Positions 52,777-63,744 of a stretch of 64,000 nucleotides of DNA are shown here, piece by piece (position 1 is the stretch's first letter; the number at the start of each line of letters is the position of its first letter). The position numbers and the translations under genes are program-made. The stretch spans positions 62,001 to 126,000 of the forward strand of contig NZ_VEVQ02000001.1 of NCBI RefSeq assembly GCF_006491595.2. Reading direction: 5' to 3'. This DNA is from Flavobacterium jejuense (GTDB lineage: Bacteria > Bacteroidota > Bacteroidia > Flavobacteriales > Flavobacteriaceae). Below the pieces are notes generated by a model. That model was not told where the DNA came from. It saw only the letters and a list, made by a program, of their open reading frames with translations, and did no database searches.

Positions 52777-54777
52777 ATGAAAAATTTATATTTCATTGTT
52801 ATATCGTTTAGTATTTCTTCCCTTTTTGCCCAAAAAAAAGAAGTAGATTCTTTAAAAAAAATTGATTTAACGGAAGTTATTCTTATTGGTAAACAAGCGC
52901 AATTAGAACAAAAACAGTTTAAACCTCTAGCTACGATTGACGAATACCTTCAACAAGCCGGAACAGTCGAAATGATAAAAAGAGGTGGTTATGCTTGGGA
53001 ACCAAATATCAATAATATGAGTACCGAAAGAACCGTTGTTACTATTGATGGTATGCGAATTTTTGGTGCTTGTACTGATAAAATGGATCCAATTACAGCT
53101 TATGTAGAAGTTTCAAATCTTTCGGAAGCTGAAATTTCTTCTGGTCAAAGTGGTAGTTGTCATGGTCCTACTATTGGTGGTTCATTGGATTTAAAAAGAA
53201 GTAAAAGTAACTTTGGTACAAAAGGTATTAATGGATATGTCAATTCTGGATATGAGTTTAATAACCAACAAAAAATAATTGGTGGTGCTTTAAATTATTT
53301 GAACAGTTTGTTTTTTATAGACAACAATATTATGTTTCGTGATGCAGAAAATTACAAAGCTGGTAATACTAATGAAGTTGCATTTTCGCAATTCAGAAAA
53401 ATAAATATGTCAAGTACAGCGGGTTATTTATTAAATAAAAATAAATATTTTGAAGGATCTGTTATTTATGACAAAGCATCTGATGTTGGTTATCCTGCTT
53501 TACCAATGGATGTTTCTTTAGCGAAAGCTTTAATTACTTCATTAAAATTTGAATATTTACCTTTAAATTCAATTGTAAATAAACTTGAAACCAAAATTTA
53601 TTACAATACTATAACTCACACAATGGATGATACCAAACGTCCAAATGTCCCTATTCATATGGATATGCCTGGTTGGAGTGATACGTATGGAATGTATTTG
53701 AATTTGAATGGAAAATTGAAAAAAAACAACTTTTTAGCTACTTTGAATTCATTTTACAATCGTTCAAAAGCCGAAATGACAATGTATCCAAATGACCCAA
53801 ACGAAAATATAATGTTTATGTTAACTTGGCCTGATGTTGTTACTTTTTATAACGGAATTTATTTGGATAATACTTATGCCGTTAATACTAATTCAAGTAT
53901 AAAAATTTCTGCTGGTATTGGAAATCATCTTAATCAAATTAAAAGTATGTTTGGATTAGAAAGTTTGCAAATTTTTTATCCAAATATGGAATCCGAGAAA
54001 TGCAGAATACTTAAAAGTTTAGCTTCAAATTATAATTGGCAAAAAGAAAACTTTGGCTTTAATTTTGGATTAGCTTATGGAGAAAGAGCTCCATCAATTT
54101 CTGAAGCTTATGGATTTTATTTATTTAATAGTTTCGATCGATTTGATTATGTAGGAAATCCTGCTTTAAAAAATGAACAATCTGTTGAAGGTTCTTTTGC
54201 TATTAGTTACAAACCTTCAAGATTCAAAACTTCATTGACAACTTCGCATTTTCATATTTCAAATTACATTATTGGAACACCTGATTCTTCAATACTTCCT
54301 ATGACAATTGGATCAAGTGGTGTAAAGATTTATAATGGTTTAGATTATGCAACATTAATTAAATCGGTTTTTGATTTTGAAACTTATTTGTCAAACGATT
54401 TAAAATGGATGAATCAATTGACTTATAGTTATGGAAAAGGAAGTGATAATGAAAATTTGCCTTTTATTAGTCCTTTATCCTATAGTAGCAAATTATTGTT
54501 TAAGAAAAATAAATTTAGTTCTGAAATTGCAGTTTTAGGGAATTTAATGCACAATAATTATGCTCCAAAATATGGTGAAATTAAAAAACCTGATTTTGCT
54601 ATAATAAATTTCACATCCAATTATGCATTTGACATAGATAAAAGCAAACTAAACCTAAAGGTTGGAATTGAAAACATTTTAGATAGTGAATATTCTACTT
54701 TTGCTGATTGGAACAATATACCAAGAATGGGAAGAAATATTTTTGTGAGTGTTCTTTATCATATAAATTCGTTTTAG
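52777..54777 (+). CDS. nosA: NosA/OprC-like TonB-dependent copper receptor
   Basis: 666 aa. Signal peptide about 1-18; plug (about 40-150) with RTVVTIDGMRIFGACTDKMDP, where CTDKM matches the C-x3-M copper site of OprC; barrel to a final aromatic residue (SF). A second Met/His set, IHMDMPGW (about 288-295), corresponds to the HxM site of OprC in position and chemistry. Function: import of copper for NosZ. The 54778-55379 gap follows. Confidence 0.85.
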   Translation: MKNLYFIVISFSISSLFAQKKEVDSLKKIDLTEVILIGKQAQLEQKQFKPLATIDEYLQQAGTVEMIKRGGYAWEPNINNMSTERTVVTIDGMRIFGACTDKMDPITAYVEVSNLSEAEISSGQSGSCHGPTIGGSLDLKRSKSNFGTKGINGYVNSGYEFNNQQKIIGGALNYLNSLFFIDNNIMFRDAENYKAGNTNEVAFSQFRKINMSSTAGYLLNKNKYFEGSVIYDKASDVGYPALPMDVSLAKALITSLKFEYLPLNSIVNKLETKIYYNTITHTMDDTKRPNVPIHMDMPGWSDTYGMYLNLNGKLKKNNFLATLNSFYNRSKAEMTMYPNDPNENIMFMLTWPDVVTFYNGIYLDNTYAVNTNSSIKISAGIGNHLNQIKSMFGLESLQIFYPNMESEKCRILKSLASNYNWQKENFGFNFGLAYGERAPSISEAYGFYLFNSFDRFDYVGNPALKNEQSVEGSFAISYKPSRFKTSLTTSHFHISNYIIGTPDSSILPMTIGSSGVKIYNGLDYATLIKSVFDFETYLSNDLKWMNQLTYSYGKGSDNENLPFISPLSYSSKLLFKKNKFSSEIAVLGNLMHNNYAPKYGEIKKPDFAIINFTSNYAFDIDKSKLNLKVGIENILDSEYSTFADWNNIPRMGRNIFVSVLYHINSF

Positions 54778-55142
54778 TAAAATATTTATGTTAATAATGA
54801 CTATTTAAGTCACAACACAAATTGCGAAGTATACGTTTTTTTTGTTGGGGAGGAAGGAATGGTTTATCAGAAAGTGCCAAAAAGTGTGACTGTATTTTTT
54901 TAAGAGCATTTGAAAGGTGGTTGTATGTTAGGCTCTTTGTCACTTTGTAGTATCTTAAAAGAATGACTTTAAGATTAATTTATATTTTTTAACTTTTATG
55001 ATTGAATTTTAGGAAAAGTTGTTTGTAGGTATTTGTCAAATTAATAATACGATTGTTATTTAGTTTTGACGAAGATAGCATCATTTAGGGTGAAGAGTTC
55101 ATATAACCTCGATTTTTTCTGCAAATAATAAAAATTAACGAA

Positions 55143-55292
55143 ATGAAGCAAACAGCAGCATTGATGCCAGGAATAATTGGACTGGGAGCGATTTTTGTGC
55201 AGGTGAATGAGGTAATTAATATAAATATACGTTTTTTCAACTTTTCAAATACAACTTTTCAAATACAAGCGTTACTATGGCAAATACCATAA
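55143..55292 (+). pseudogene. 49-codon fragment in the gap between nos and hsd
   Basis: From ATG 55143 the frame begins with a hydrophobic stretch (TAALMPGIIGLGAIFVQV) and degenerates into low-complexity N/I/F residues; a 14-bp tandem repeat AACTTTTCAAATAC (55239-55266) lies in its second half. It is probably a gene scrap at the element boundary. The rest of 54778-55379 shows no gene or hairpin. Confidence 0.25.
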
Positions 55293-55379
55293 TAAATTTT
55301 CAATACTAAATTTAGGAGGATTTGAAAAGCTTGACAGAATGTTTGGTTTAATCTACCTTAAATACTATTATAAAGTTAT

Positions 55380-58300
55380 TTATAATTGACCTCCAACGCC
55401 TTTAAATTTCTCTACGAATGTGGCTATTTTTTGAAAAACACTTTGTTTTTTTGTCAAATATTGAGGGTTTAAAGGACTCATTTTTGGTAAAATCGTATTG
55501 AGTTCTGTTCCGTTTTCATTGGCAAATTCACGTTTTAATGATGTAATTATGTATCGTTTTGCTTCTTCCTCATTTAAATTTTCCTCAGTTATTAATTCTG
55601 AAGCCTCTTTTTTCTGTTTTTCCTGTGCATATTTGAAGAAAGAGTCTATTACATTGGCTTTATCTTGAATAACCTCAAGGTCTGTTTCATTAATGAAATC
55701 TACCACTAAACTTTCTTTTGCTCTGTTGCCAATACTTGCTCTAATTACTCTACGGATTTCTTCTATCAAAGTGGCTTTGTCTTTGTTCTTTTTATTATGC
55801 TCAAAAATTAATTCAAGAATATAATCAAGGTTTATTTCTTGTGATTTAAGCAAGTCTATTTCAAATACCACATCATCCCAATCAATATCTGATTCTTCTG
55901 ATTCTTTACCGTTTTTCTCACGTCTTAACCAATCTCGAATATCATTATATGTTGAGCGATAATCTTGAATGGTTCTTTCAGGCAACAAACTAATCTCTTG
56001 CATTGTTGCTAATTCTTCGTCTGTTATAAAGTGAGCTTCTTTAAATACTTCCAAAGCTTCAGCATTATTTATATCTATTGCTTGAAGTGCTTTAAGATTG
56101 GTAAACTCATCATAATTTTGAAGTATGTTTTCTACTCTCAAGTACTCACCAAATAGTTTTGAAAACTCTTTTTTGTCTTTTTCTGTTACAATTTCATCTG
56201 GGTTCGGGAACTTTTCATTTAATTCATTAACAACATCCTTTAAACCTCTTCGTGCTTGTCCTGTTGAAATATCTGTAAAGCCCTCTAAATATTCTTTGTA
56301 ACTTTTTTCAAGTACTACATTTTTAGTGTTTTTATCGCCAAATAATGTTATGGCATCCACAGTAGCAGTTTCTAAATCTCTGAAAGTAATAATGTTTCCA
56401 AAGGTTTTTGTAGCATCATATATACGATTGGTTCTTGAAAATGCTTGCATTAATCCATGATATCGTAAATTCTTATCTACAAATAATGTATTTAGTGTTG
56501 GTGCATCAAAACCAGTAAGAAACATTCCTACTACAATAATTAAATCAACTTCTTTACTTTTAACACGTTTGGCAAGGTCACGATAGTAGTTTTGAAATTC
56601 TTTGCTTTCAACACCATAACTCGTTTTAAACATGACATTATAGTCATTGATAGCTTTACTTAAAAACTCTTTTGCACTACTATCCATTGCAGTTGGCTCA
56701 AAGCTTTCATCAGGTATTTCACCTACAGCACTTTGCTCTTCGTTAGCAGCAAAGGAAAATATCGTTGCAATATTTAAAGGCTTTTCACTTTCCTTTTGTA
56801 GACAGTTTAATTCTTCATAATAACATTTAGCTGCATCCACACTACTAACAGCAAACATGGCATTAAAACCTTGTTTACCTCCTTGATTTCTGTGTGTTTT
56901 TATTCTATAATTATTGAGAATGTATTGCGAAATTTCTTTGATACGCCCAGGATGTAAAAATGCTTTTTTGTTTTCTGCAGCAGTTAATTTTTTCTCATCT
57001 TGTTCTGTTTCGATACCCTTAAACTTTGGACGCACATTATTGTAATCTACTTTGAATTTTAGTACTTTTTCATCTCTAATGGCATCTGTTATTACATAAG
57101 AGTGCAATTCTCGACCAAATACACTTGCTGTTGTTTCAGCACCTAAAGCATTTTGTGGAAATATTGGAGTACCTGTAAAACCAAATTGATAGAATTTTTT
57201 AAACTTTTTGTTTAAGTTCTTTTGTGCTTCACCAAATTGAGAACGATGTGCTTCATCAAAAATGAATACCACTTGTTTTTGGTAAATAGCTAAATCTCCC
57301 TCGGTTTTCATCAGGTTATTCAACTTTTGAATAGTTGTGACTATAATCTTATTGTCCTGTTTTTCAATATTTCTTTTTAAACCAGCTGTACTATCAGAAC
57401 CATTGACACTATCTGGAGAAAAGCGTTGGTACTCTTTCATGGTTTGAAAGTCCAAATCTTTACGATCTACCACAAAAAAAACTTTATCTATAAAATCTAA
57501 TTGTGTGGCTAAGCGAGCTGCTTTAAAACTTGTCAATGTTTTACCAGAACCTGTAGTATGCCAAATATAACCTCCACTTTCGGTTTTTGACCAAATCTTA
57601 GATTGAAATGAACTCTCTATTTTCCATAACATTCTTTCTGTTGCGGCAATTTGATAAGGTCTCATAATTAACAAGGTATCGCTTGTATCAAAAACTGAAT
57701 AAGTAAGTAATACATTTAACAACGTTCTTTTCTCAAAAAAAGTTGTTGTAAAGTCTTTCAGGTCTTTAATCAAAGAATTATCTGCTTTTGCCCAGTTCAT
57801 AGTGAAATCGAAACTGTTTTTATCTCGTTTAACTGTGTTAGCAAAATAACGGCTATCTGTTCCGTTTGATATTACAAATACTTGTAAATATTTAAAGAGT
57901 GAATTTTCACTATTAAAACTTTCTTTACTATATCGATGCAGTTGGTTGAATGCTTCACGAATTGCTACCCCACGTTTTTTTAATTCTACTTGTACCAATG
58001 GTAAACCATTCACTAAAATAGTTACATCGTAGCGATTTGAATGCGTTCCTTTTTGTTCGAATTGTGAAATAACCTGTACTTTATTACGAGCTATATTTTT
58101 TTTATCGACTAGATAAATATTTTGGATGTGTCCATCATCAAATACAAAATCGTAAATATAGTTTTCCTGTAACTTTCTTGTTTTATCTATACTACTATCA
58201 CTTGGTTTGTCTAAATATTCCTCCACAAAACGAGACCATTCACTGTTAGAAAACTCCATATCATTGAGTACTTGTAGATGTACTCTTATGTTGGCTAACA

Positions 58301-58490
58301 TAGCCTCCAAAGTCGTCAGATTAGGATTTTCATACCCTTGATTGATTAAGTCTTGGATAAATTCTTTCTCCAAAGCGGCCTCTGTTTGATAAACAGTTGG
58401 TGCTTCATTTACCTCAGAATACTTGGTGTATTTATCTAAAACAATAAAATTGTTCGATTCTGCTATGGTTTTATACTGTGACGCACTCAT
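55380..58490 (-). CDS. hsdR: Type I restriction subunit HsdR
   Basis: 1036 aa. The N-terminal nuclease has D...E-x-K ([20 protein letters not shown], about 157-176); SF2 motor with [14 protein letters not shown] near 311-324, DEAHRSQFG and TGTPIFPQN, then the C-terminal helical domain. It pumps DNA and cuts far from the recognition site when it meets unmethylated DNA. Complete and uninterrupted. It is the last gene of the hsdM-hsdS-rhuM-hsdR unit, 10 bp after rhuM. Confidence 0.95.
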   Translation of the reverse strand: MSASQYKTIAESNNFIVLDKYTKYSEVNEAPTVYQTEAALEKEFIQDLINQGYENPNLTTLEAMLANIRVHLQVLNDMEFSNSEWSRFVEEYLDKPSDSSIDKTRKLQENYIYDFVFDDGHIQNIYLVDKKNIARNKVQVISQFEQKGTHSNRYDVTILVNGLPLVQVELKKRGVAIREAFNQLHRYSKESFNSENSLFKYLQVFVISNGTDSRYFANTVKRDKNSFDFTMNWAKADNSLIKDLKDFTTTFFEKRTLLNVLLTYSVFDTSDTLLIMRPYQIAATERMLWKIESSFQSKIWSKTESGGYIWHTTGSGKTLTSFKAARLATQLDFIDKVFFVVDRKDLDFQTMKEYQRFSPDSVNGSDSTAGLKRNIEKQDNKIIVTTIQKLNNLMKTEGDLAIYQKQVVFIFDEAHRSQFGEAQKNLNKKFKKFYQFGFTGTPIFPQNALGAETTASVFGRELHSYVITDAIRDEKVLKFKVDYNNVRPKFKGIETEQDEKKLTAAENKKAFLHPGRIKEISQYILNNYRIKTHRNQGGKQGFNAMFAVSSVDAAKCYYEELNCLQKESEKPLNIATIFSFAANEEQSAVGEIPDESFEPTAMDSSAKEFLSKAINDYNVMFKTSYGVESKEFQNYYRDLAKRVKSKEVDLIIVVGMFLTGFDAPTLNTLFVDKNLRYHGLMQAFSRTNRIYDATKTFGNIITFRDLETATVDAITLFGDKNTKNVVLEKSYKEYLEGFTDISTGQARRGLKDVVNELNEKFPNPDEIVTEKDKKEFSKLFGEYLRVENILQNYDEFTNLKALQAIDINNAEALEVFKEAHFITDEELATMQEISLLPERTIQDYRSTYNDIRDWLRREKNGKESEESDIDWDDVVFEIDLLKSQEINLDYILELIFEHNKKNKDKATLIEEIRRVIRASIGNRAKESLVVDFINETDLEVIQDKANVIDSFFKYAQEKQKKEASELITEENLNEEEAKRYIITSLKREFANENGTELNTILPKMSPLNPQYLTKKQSVFQKIATFVEKFKGVGGQL

Positions 58491-58500
58491 ATTTTAATTC

Positions 58501-59484
58501 TTATTTTTTTAATTTCTTGGCAGTAGTATCTATTTGTTTTATAAAATCTTTTTCGGCATTTGAAAGCTCATTTTTCGTCTGCTCTTTGTATTTACCATAT
58601 TCTAGATGTGCTTTATCTAATGCTTTTTGATGGCTAATCGTTCCTGAATGCGTCAAAATTTCACTTCCAGTCATGTTTATAAAGTTGTCTAAACGGTTTA
58701 TCCAATCTTTCATATACATTGGTTTTCTGTTAAGGGCTTGTAATTCTGCTAATTCTAAATAAGCCGTTACCATTCGGTTGAGTATATCTAATTCTTTTTC
58801 GTTTAAATAGTTTTTAGCTACTTCAATTTCTTTTTTTGTTGGTTTTTCTCCTTTAAAATTGGTTAACCCTAAATTAGGTTTAGTAGCATCAATGCGTTTA
58901 TAAATAGTTTCGGCTGCTGTTTCTCCGTGTGCTGCCCAGTGCATTTTGTTTTGAACCGTTTTAAAAAATAGGATTGATACTTCTGCTTTACCGTCATAAT
59001 CTATACTTGTGGCATAAATGTCGAGTACTTTTCGCCAAAACACTTTTTCAGAGGAGCGAATGTCTCTGATTCTTGCCAATAACTCATCAAAATAATTGCC
59101 ACCGCCTGCTTCTTTCAACAGATCATCATTTATTGTAAAACCTTTTACAATGTATTCTCTTAATCGTTGTGTTGCCCAAATACGAAATTGTGTGCCACGA
59201 AGCGACTTTACTCTATATCCAACAGAAATGATAACATCAAGGCTGTAAAACTTTACTGGTTTGTCTGAACTACTAATGTGCAAAATTTGCACATTGCTTT
59301 TTTCTTCCAGTTCGCCCTCATTGAAAATATTACCTATATGCTTGGTTATTACGCTTCTGTCTCTTTGAAACAGTTCTGCCATTTGCTCTTGATTGAGCCA
59401 AACGGTTTCGTTTTCTAAGCGGGTTTGGATTTTAGTTTGCCCGTCTTCGGTTTGGTAAATGATGATTTCACTTTGCATAACCAC
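58501..59484 (-). CDS. RhuM family protein within the type I R-M operon
   Basis: 327 aa. The RhuM pattern (ENETVWLNQEQMAELFQRDRSVITKHIGNIFNEGEL near the N-terminus; YRVKSLRGTQFRIWATQRLREY about 90-110) is clear. Such proteins are commonly inserted in type I R-M operons between S and R; the function is not known. It begins on the last base of the hsdS stop, so it is translated from the same message. Confidence 0.93.
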   Translation of the reverse strand: MVMQSEIIIYQTEDGQTKIQTRLENETVWLNQEQMAELFQRDRSVITKHIGNIFNEGELEEKSNVQILHISSSDKPVKFYSLDVIISVGYRVKSLRGTQFRIWATQRLREYIVKGFTINDDLLKEAGGGNYFDELLARIRDIRSSEKVFWRKVLDIYATSIDYDGKAEVSILFFKTVQNKMHWAAHGETAAETIYKRIDATKPNLGLTNFKGEKPTKKEIEVAKNYLNEKELDILNRMVTAYLELAELQALNRKPMYMKDWINRLDNFINMTGSEILTHSGTISHQKALDKAHLEYGKYKEQTKNELSNAEKDFIKQIDTTAKKLKK

Positions 59485-60686
59485 TATTCTTCTAAATTAT
59501 CTTTTGGAAATGTTAGTAACAAATCTCTATAATACTCGTATTGTTTTTTTCTTAATTCTATTTCTTTTGGCAAACCCTCGCTTATAGAATTTGTTAAAAT
59601 GTCAAATTTGTCTAAAATAGATACTATGCGTTCTTGTTCTTCTTTGGAAGGAACAGGTATTTTAATTTTAGCCAAATCATCTGCATTTACACGTCTGACT
59701 TTTGTACCTGTTATAAAAGGTCTTTTCTGTTTTTGAAATTGCTCTGTTTGAAAAAAGTAAGTAACGTATTTTGGATTCAAATTATGGCTATAAAAACAAG
59801 CATCACTACTTATAGCTATTTCTTCATCTCCAAGCCAAGCTACTGCTTTACATACATCCTCATCATTTTCACTGGTGGTTGCAATTACTAAATCTCCATA
59901 TTTTGCCATTCTTGCTTTCTTCGCAAATTCTTCAGAAACAAATGATTTGGTTTTATCTGCATATGTTCCATAATACGTATAGATTTGACCGTAATGAATA
60001 CAACCAACTCCTGTTTCTGTAAAGTCTTTTTTCTGCAAACCACCACCACGAATAAATTTGCCGATATTTTCATCACCTAAGGATAAATGTTTTACTTCTT
60101 TTTCATTAAAACGCAACAATTGCTCTCTGTAAAATTGGTATTGTTTTTGACGTGCTGTAAGCTCTGCTGTAAGCTCTGCTGTAAGCTCTGTAAATGAATC
60201 AAGAATTCCAACAATTTTTTGTTGTATTTCGAGTGATTTTTTTCGGTTTTCTGGGCAAGGGATTGGGATTAGTTTTCTAGAATAATTACTAATCCATTGA
60301 CGCTTATGGTCGCCATCAATTAAGTCACTTGGCAAGGTATTTAACCAATAATAAATATATTTTAATAAAGCTTTAGATTCATCTTTAGATGTTATCATTT
60401 TCATTGCTGATGACTTAGCTTTAAAATCAAAATCAACCCATTTATTAGCGGTTGTAAAATCATCAAAAATTATAACAGGGTTTTCTGAGGCTTTATAAAT
60501 ACCATCAGTTTCATCAGTATATCCGAGAATAAAAGTCTTACCAGCAGTCAATACAGGAGTTAGAAAATTATCATCATAATTTTTTGAATCCACTAAATAA
60601 TCGGTCGGTTGTTCATAATCAGCAAATTCGCCCAATGGCTTCCATTTGACTTCAACATCTTCTAATAATTTATCTAAATAACTCAT
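59484..60686 (-). CDS. hsdS: Type I specificity subunit HsdS
   Basis: 400 aa with two target-recognition domains (about 1-150 and 195-365) joined by conserved coiled-coil repeats ([19 protein letters not shown] about 165-183). The TRDs set the two half-sites, and the spacer length is set by the ELTA repeat. It recruits HsdM and HsdR. It overlaps hsdM by 4 bp. The target sequence cannot be read from this. Confidence 0.92.
   Translation of the reverse strand: MSYLDKLLEDVEVKWKPLGEFADYEQPTDYLVDSKNYDDNFLTPVLTAGKTFILGYTDETDGIYKASENPVIIFDDFTTANKWVDFDFKAKSSAMKMITSKDESKALLKYIYYWLNTLPSDLIDGDHKRQWISNYSRKLIPIPCPENRKKSLEIQQKIVGILDSFTELTAELTAELTARQKQYQFYREQLLRFNEKEVKHLSLGDENIGKFIRGGGLQKKDFTETGVGCIHYGQIYTYYGTYADKTKSFVSEEFAKKARMAKYGDLVIATTSENDEDVCKAVAWLGDEEIAISSDACFYSHNLNPKYVTYFFQTEQFQKQKRPFITGTKVRRVNADDLAKIKIPVPSKEEQERIVSILDKFDILTNSISEGLPKEIELRKKQYEYYRDLLLTFPKDNLEE
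60153..60188 (-). repeat. Three perfect 12-bp repeats in the hsdS spacer
   Basis: The unit GAGCTTACAGCA (minus strand) occurs three times in tandem at 60153-60164, 60165-60176 and 60177-60188, each encoding E-L-T-A. In the EcoR124I family, two versus three copies of TAEL change the spacer of the recognised sequence. Confidence 0.9.
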
Positions 60687-62230
60687 GCTTCAATTTCGTT
60701 TATAATTGTATTGATATCAGCACGTAGTTTATCAATTTTTTTTACTGTTTTTGCAACTTCTTTGTTTAATTCAACTATATCAATCTTCTCACGATTGTCT
60801 TTTGCTTCCACATAAGAACTTACCGATAAATTATAATCGTTTTCTTCAATTTTGGAATTTAAAATAGATTTTGAAACAAACTTTACATCTTCTTTGCTAT
60901 CAAATAGCTCCATTATTTTTTCAATATGTGCATCGGTCATCAAATTGTTGTTGGTTACCTTTTTGAAAAAATCTTCACCACTTGCATCTATAAACTGTGT
61001 TGTATTATCTGTTTTATGTTTTGAAAGCACCAGAATTGTTACTGCTATTGAAGTACCATAGAACAAATTGGGTGCTACAGAGATGATGGTTTCTACAAAA
61101 TTATTATCCACCAAATACTTTCTAATCTTTTGTTCGGCACCACCACGGTAAAAAATACCAGGAAAACAAACTAATGCCGCTCTTCCTTTACTTGAAAGAT
61201 AGCTCAATGCATGCAGTACAAAAGCGAAATCTGCTTTTGATTTAGGAGCTAGCACACCAGCTGGTGCAAAACGGTCATCATTTATAAGCGTTGGGTCGTC
61301 ATCACCAATCCATTTTACCGAATAAGGAGGATTCGAAACGATAGCATCAAACGGTTTATCATCAATAAAGTGAGGATGATGCAGTGTATCGCCTAAAGCT
61401 ATATTGAACTTGTCGTAATTGATGTTGTGCAAAAACATGTTCATACGAGCCAAATTATAAGTAGTATGATTTATTTCCTGGCCAAAAAATCCTTCTTCAA
61501 TGATATGCGCATCAAAATGCTTTTTTGCTTGAAGCAGTAAAGAACCAGAACCTGCCGCAGGATCATAAATTTTATTTACTTTTTCTTGTTTGTGCATTGC
61601 CAATTGTGCAATTAATTTTGATACATGCACCGGTGTAAAAAACTCACCACCCGATTTACCAGCATTGGCTGCATAATTGCCAATAAGAAATTCGTAGGCA
61701 TCACCAAAAAGTTCTATTTCACTTTCTTCAAAATTACCAAAGTTTAGTTCTTCAACACCTTTCAAAACAGAAGTTAAACGGCTATTTTTGCTTTCAACAG
61801 TGTTACCTAATCGCGAACTAGTTGTGTCAAAATCGGCAAATAATCCTTTTATATCTTCTTCCGATGGATACCCATTTGCAGAAGTTTCAATTGACGTGAA
61901 AATTGTTTTTAAATCAGTATTAAGATTTGGATTGGTTTTAGCCGATTTCGCAATATTTACAAACAATTGACTTGGATAAATAAAGTATCCTTTTGTTTTT
62001 ACAGCGTCATCAATTATTTCTTGTGTAATGTCTTTATCTGGGTAATTAGCATAGTTGACACTATCATCACCACCTTCGATATAATTTGTGAAATTTTCAC
62101 TTATAAACCGATAGAAAAGAGCCCCTAAGACAAAGTGTTTGAAATCCCACCCATCTACTGAACCTCTTACTTCATTGGCAATTTTCCATATTTTGGCTTG
62201 TAATTCAGCTCTTTGTATTGTGCTTGTCAT
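60683..62230 (-). CDS. hsdM: Type I methyltransferase subunit HsdM
   Basis: 515 aa. N6-adenine methylase motifs: [19 protein letters not shown] near 196-214, [15 protein letters not shown] (motif I), and [11 protein letters not shown] (motif IV NPPY). N-terminal helical domain about 1-150. Methylates host DNA and forms the core of the R-M complex with HsdS. First gene of the operon. Confidence 0.95.
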   Translation of the reverse strand: MTSTIQRAELQAKIWKIANEVRGSVDGWDFKHFVLGALFYRFISENFTNYIEGGDDSVNYANYPDKDITQEIIDDAVKTKGYFIYPSQLFVNIAKSAKTNPNLNTDLKTIFTSIETSANGYPSEEDIKGLFADFDTTSSRLGNTVESKNSRLTSVLKGVEELNFGNFEESEIELFGDAYEFLIGNYAANAGKSGGEFFTPVHVSKLIAQLAMHKQEKVNKIYDPAAGSGSLLLQAKKHFDAHIIEEGFFGQEINHTTYNLARMNMFLHNINYDKFNIALGDTLHHPHFIDDKPFDAIVSNPPYSVKWIGDDDPTLINDDRFAPAGVLAPKSKADFAFVLHALSYLSSKGRAALVCFPGIFYRGGAEQKIRKYLVDNNFVETIISVAPNLFYGTSIAVTILVLSKHKTDNTTQFIDASGEDFFKKVTNNNLMTDAHIEKIMELFDSKEDVKFVSKSILNSKIEENDYNLSVSSYVEAKDNREKIDIVELNKEVAKTVKKIDKLRADINTIINEIEA

Positions 62231-62307
62231 TTATTTTGTTTTTGTAACTTTATATTTTTCTTATTTAAAATAGTACTATTGTTATTTGGCATTTATATAC
62301 AATTAAA

Positions 62308-62315
62308 CAAATATA
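62308..62315 (-). promoter_or_regulatory. -7 box candidate of the hsd operon
   Basis: TATATTTG on the minus strand is an exact TAnnTTTG, 78 nt upstream of hsdM. The -33 region has no clear TTG at the right distance. Confidence 0.35.
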
Positions 62316-62367
62316 TAACAAAGCAATGGAATGAAAATTATGAAAACCGTAATCTATGCCATTTTTT

Positions 62368-63024
62368 TTAAATCTTAATCCTCTTGAAAGCCACATAAGA
62401 ATATAGATAAGTTATGTATTCGTCTAATTCTATGAGTTGTAATAAACCGTTTGTATTGTTAGCTATTGGTTTAATTTCAATATTTTTTACATGCTTTTTA
62501 AATGCTACTTCACCTATTACAAGAGCTATCATTGTTTCTATTGCCTCATATAGGTTTTTTGTTTCCTTGTATGGATGGAATACAGTGATGTTTATTTTTT
62601 TTGAAGTAGTATTGAAGTCATCTAACTGAAGGTATAGGTCACTTATTTTTACTTTGATTTCTGAAAAAACAAAATAGTCATCTTGCTTATTCCGGTAGGG
62701 TTCTTTGTTGGCTATTGGTTTTATAAATGCTGAAGGTATTAGCTGTGTAAGCTTTGGTATCGTTTCTTCTAAGGCTATTAATTTTGGGAATAGTTTCCTT
62801 TGTCCGAAGGCAGTTATATATAATTTTACTCCTTCTCTTTCACAAACGATTATGTAGCCTAGTCTTTTGGAAACATAGTTGAGGTTTCTTTCCAGGTGTT
62901 GCATAACTTCGTCTGTTTTGATTCCTAATGCCATTGCATTGTAGATGTTTGTTTCGTTATCTTCTATCCATCTCCAGAAGTTTTGGATGGTTTTTAATTG
63001 TCTATTGTTTAGTATTTTGTTCAT
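62368..63024 (-). CDS. Conserved Flavobacteriia protein of unknown function (218 aa)
   Basis: A cytoplasmic protein with an N-terminal helical part (QNFWRWIEDNETNIYNAM, VSKRLGYIIVCEREG) and a mixed alpha/beta body. I know this family from Flavobacteriaceae genomes but not a function; it lacks transposase, integrase or HTH signatures. A small two-domain protein next to a DnaC-like ATPase and a replication fragment fits a mobile-element module. Confidence 0.5.
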   Translation of the reverse strand: MNKILNNRQLKTIQNFWRWIEDNETNIYNAMALGIKTDEVMQHLERNLNYVSKRLGYIIVCEREGVKLYITAFGQRKLFPKLIALEETIPKLTQLIPSAFIKPIANKEPYRNKQDDYFVFSEIKVKISDLYLQLDDFNTTSKKINITVFHPYKETKNLYEAIETMIALVIGEVAFKKHVKNIEIKPIANNTNGLLQLIELDEYITYLYSYVAFKRIKI

Positions 63025-63084
63025 GATTATACTAGTTTACGGTTAAAAGTTTTAAGTGTGCAGTTTTAAATTTTTGCTAGTTGT

Positions 63085-63744
63085 TTATTTTCTTTTATCC
63101 AAACTCTCACTTTCAAAACTTATCAGATTAAACATATTTCTCATTCTAGAGCGCAAACGGTTTCCGTAATGTTTTTCAATTTCTGAAGCTGAGAGATTTG
63201 TAGTAAGATGTGTAATTGAATTGTTCTCTATGAAGTTTTCATAACGACTTATAAGTATTTCTGCCATTACATTACAATCGTTACCGAAATGTTTTATTTG
63301 TTGTTCTGCTCCTAAATCATCAAAACAAAAACCTGATAATCTAGTTTGATTCATCGCTTTCATTGTGTAGGGTTGTAAAGCTTCATAGCCTTGTTTTGCA
63401 AACTCATAGGCTATTTCTCTACAGGTTTTGATTTTGTATTCGTACTTCTGGTACATGAACGGTTTTAGTAAATGTATAATTGAAGTTTTACCGCAACCAA
63501 TAGGACCTGATAATAAAATACCTTTATTGACATCAATTCCTAGTTTTAAAGCATTTTCTTTATCTCTGATGGCATAAATTAATAGTTTTAAGATTACTGG
63601 TTTGTCTTCTTCTTGAATTTTGAAACTATGTCCATAGGTTTGTTTTCCATGGTATTCTAAATAATTATAGCATTGTATTACGTCATAAATCTTATAACTT
63701 TTTTTGATTTCGAATGTGCTTTCTATTTTAAAGTGGTTCTCCAT
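63085..63744 (-). CDS. DnaC/IstB-like AAA+ ATPase
   Basis: 219 aa. Walker A LLSGPIGCGKTSII near 72-85, Walker B FCFDDLGAEQ near 131-140, sensor 1 HLTTNLSASEIEKHYG, and arginine-finger region GNRLRSRMRNMFN. It is the shape of helicase loaders encoded on phages and plasmids. Its start overlaps the stop of the upstream partial gene by 17 bp, so the two are co-translated. Confidence 0.83.
   Translation of the reverse strand: MENHFKIESTFEIKKSYKIYDVIQCYNYLEYHGKQTYGHSFKIQEEDKPVILKLLIYAIRDKENALKLGIDVNKGILLSGPIGCGKTSIIHLLKPFMYQKYEYKIKTCREIAYEFAKQGYEALQPYTMKAMNQTRLSGFCFDDLGAEQQIKHFGNDCNVMAEILISRYENFIENNSITHLTTNLSASEIEKHYGNRLRSRMRNMFNLISFESESLDKRK

Noticed and set aside
14746..54777. A complete denitrification pathway
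   Set aside because: I looked for nirK, nirS, norB and norC and saw none in the window; only nitrate-reductase-like and N2O-reductase modules are present.
60153..60188. Tandem 12-mers as a CRISPR or satellite array
   Set aside because: The unit is 12 bp, in frame within hsdS and codes for the known TAEL spacer.
62368..63024. Call of RteC for the 218-aa protein
   Set aside because: I considered it because of the mobile-element context, but the sequence shows none of the features I would use to claim RteC.
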